Source: Burkholderiaceae bacterium
GTDB taxonomy: Bacteria; Pseudomonadota; Gammaproteobacteria; Burkholderiales; Burkholderiaceae_C
Assembly: GCA_004323695.1 (NCBI GenBank)
Contig: SCRU01000150.1
Span: 62,001 to 126,000, forward strand
DNA: 64,000 nt
Direction: 5' to 3'
In this document: in pieces, positions 63,783 to 64,000 of the stretch
How the letters are laid out: every line of letters starts with the position of its first letter
Numbering within the stretch: position 1 is the first letter of the stretch
Notes under the pieces: generated by a model
Databases searched by the model: none
Seen by the model: the letters and a program-made list of their open reading frames with translations, nothing else
Told to the model about the DNA's origin: nothing
Position numbers and translations under genes: made by a program

Positions 63783-64000
63783 TCAGCGCCTGGGCTTGCG
63801 GCGATTCGCTTCGGATTTCTTGGCGGCGGGGCTGGACGTCTTCGCCGCGCGCTTGCCCGACACCGGCCCCGCGCGCTCGAGCGCAGCCACCTTGCCGGTG
63901 CCGGTGCGCGCCACGCCCTTGTCTTTCATGGCGCGCGGCAGCAATTCTTCGTCCTCATGCACCAGCCGGAAGTCGATGCGACGGCCGTCCAGATCGACCC
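63783..64000 (-). CDS. rnr: Ribonuclease R, C-terminal fragment at right edge
   Basis: Only the last 71 complete codons are in the window. VDLDGRRIDFRLVHEDEEL is the typical end of the S1-domain region of beta-proteobacterial RNase R, followed by the lysine/arginine-rich tail (SGKRAAKTSSPAAKKSEANRRKPRR). The full protein would be a 3'-5' exoribonuclease able to digest structured RNA. The rest lies beyond position 64000. Confidence 0.8.
   Translation of the reverse strand, partial: VDLDGRRIDFRLVHEDEELLPRAMKDKGVARTGTGKVAALERAGPVSGKRAAKTSSPAAKKSEANRRKPRR

Overview
The window is a GC-rich chromosomal segment of a betaproteobacterium, most likely order Burkholderiales and probably Comamonadaceae (relatives of Rhodoferax, Polaromonas or Variovorax). 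That placement is an inference from gene orders (trxA-rho-rpmE2, rlmE-ftsH-folP-glmM, rpsB-tsf-pyrH-frr-uppS-cdsA-dxr-rseP-bamA-skp-lpxD-fabZ-lpxA-lpxB-rnhB), a TTG-started FtsH, a Kdo 3-hydroxylase, and a dispersed short repeat that I associate with this family. No tRNA, rRNA, CRISPR array, transposase or prophage gene was found; coding density is above 90 percent.

Layout. (1) 1-8192: two divergent operons around a carrier protein. The minus-strand arm is acyl-CoA dehydrogenase-like flavoprotein, amino acid:carrier protein ligase and DUF1839 protein (cut by the left edge), joined by 4-nt overlaps. The plus-strand arm is an AcpS-type phosphopantetheinyl transferase, an 85-residue carrier protein, a GH2 beta-mannosidase-like enzyme and a two-domain alpha/beta hydrolase. 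Together they look like a pathway that loads an amino acid on a carrier protein, oxidises it and passes it on; the product is unknown. This is the most unusual part of the window. (2) 8268-15508: AddAB-like helicase-nuclease plus a HI0933-type flavoprotein. (3) 15574-20988: trxA, rho, rpmE2, a GT-C membrane glycosyltransferase and a MATE exporter. (4) 20909-27662: the complete phosphate regulon pstSCAB-phoU-phoB-phoR behind a Pho box. (5) 27679-30331: GNAT, MOSC, hexapeptide-repeat and YfcF-type GST proteins. (6) 30489-43200: glmM, folP, ftsH, rlmE, yhbY, a glycosyltransferase, Kdo hydroxylase, DUF4149, greA, carB and carA. (7) 43317-58378: one long minus-strand run of essential envelope and translation genes from rpsB down to an RNA methyltransferase. 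(8) 58600-64000: amidase, D-amino-acid-dehydrogenase-like oxidase, NAD(P)HX repair enzyme, an SDR and the end of RNase R.

Across regions 2-8 runs a second notable feature: about ten copies of a roughly 50-bp dispersed repeat with a fixed architecture (ATAGC, then GCTAGAGGC starting exactly 27 nt later in nearly all copies). Most copies lie inside conserved genes (addA twice, addB, the MATE gene, the RNA methyltransferase, lpxB, nnr, perhaps dxr), always without breaking the frame; one supplies the amidase stop codon and one abuts a GNAT start codon. Alignments were made by eye; no database search was run.
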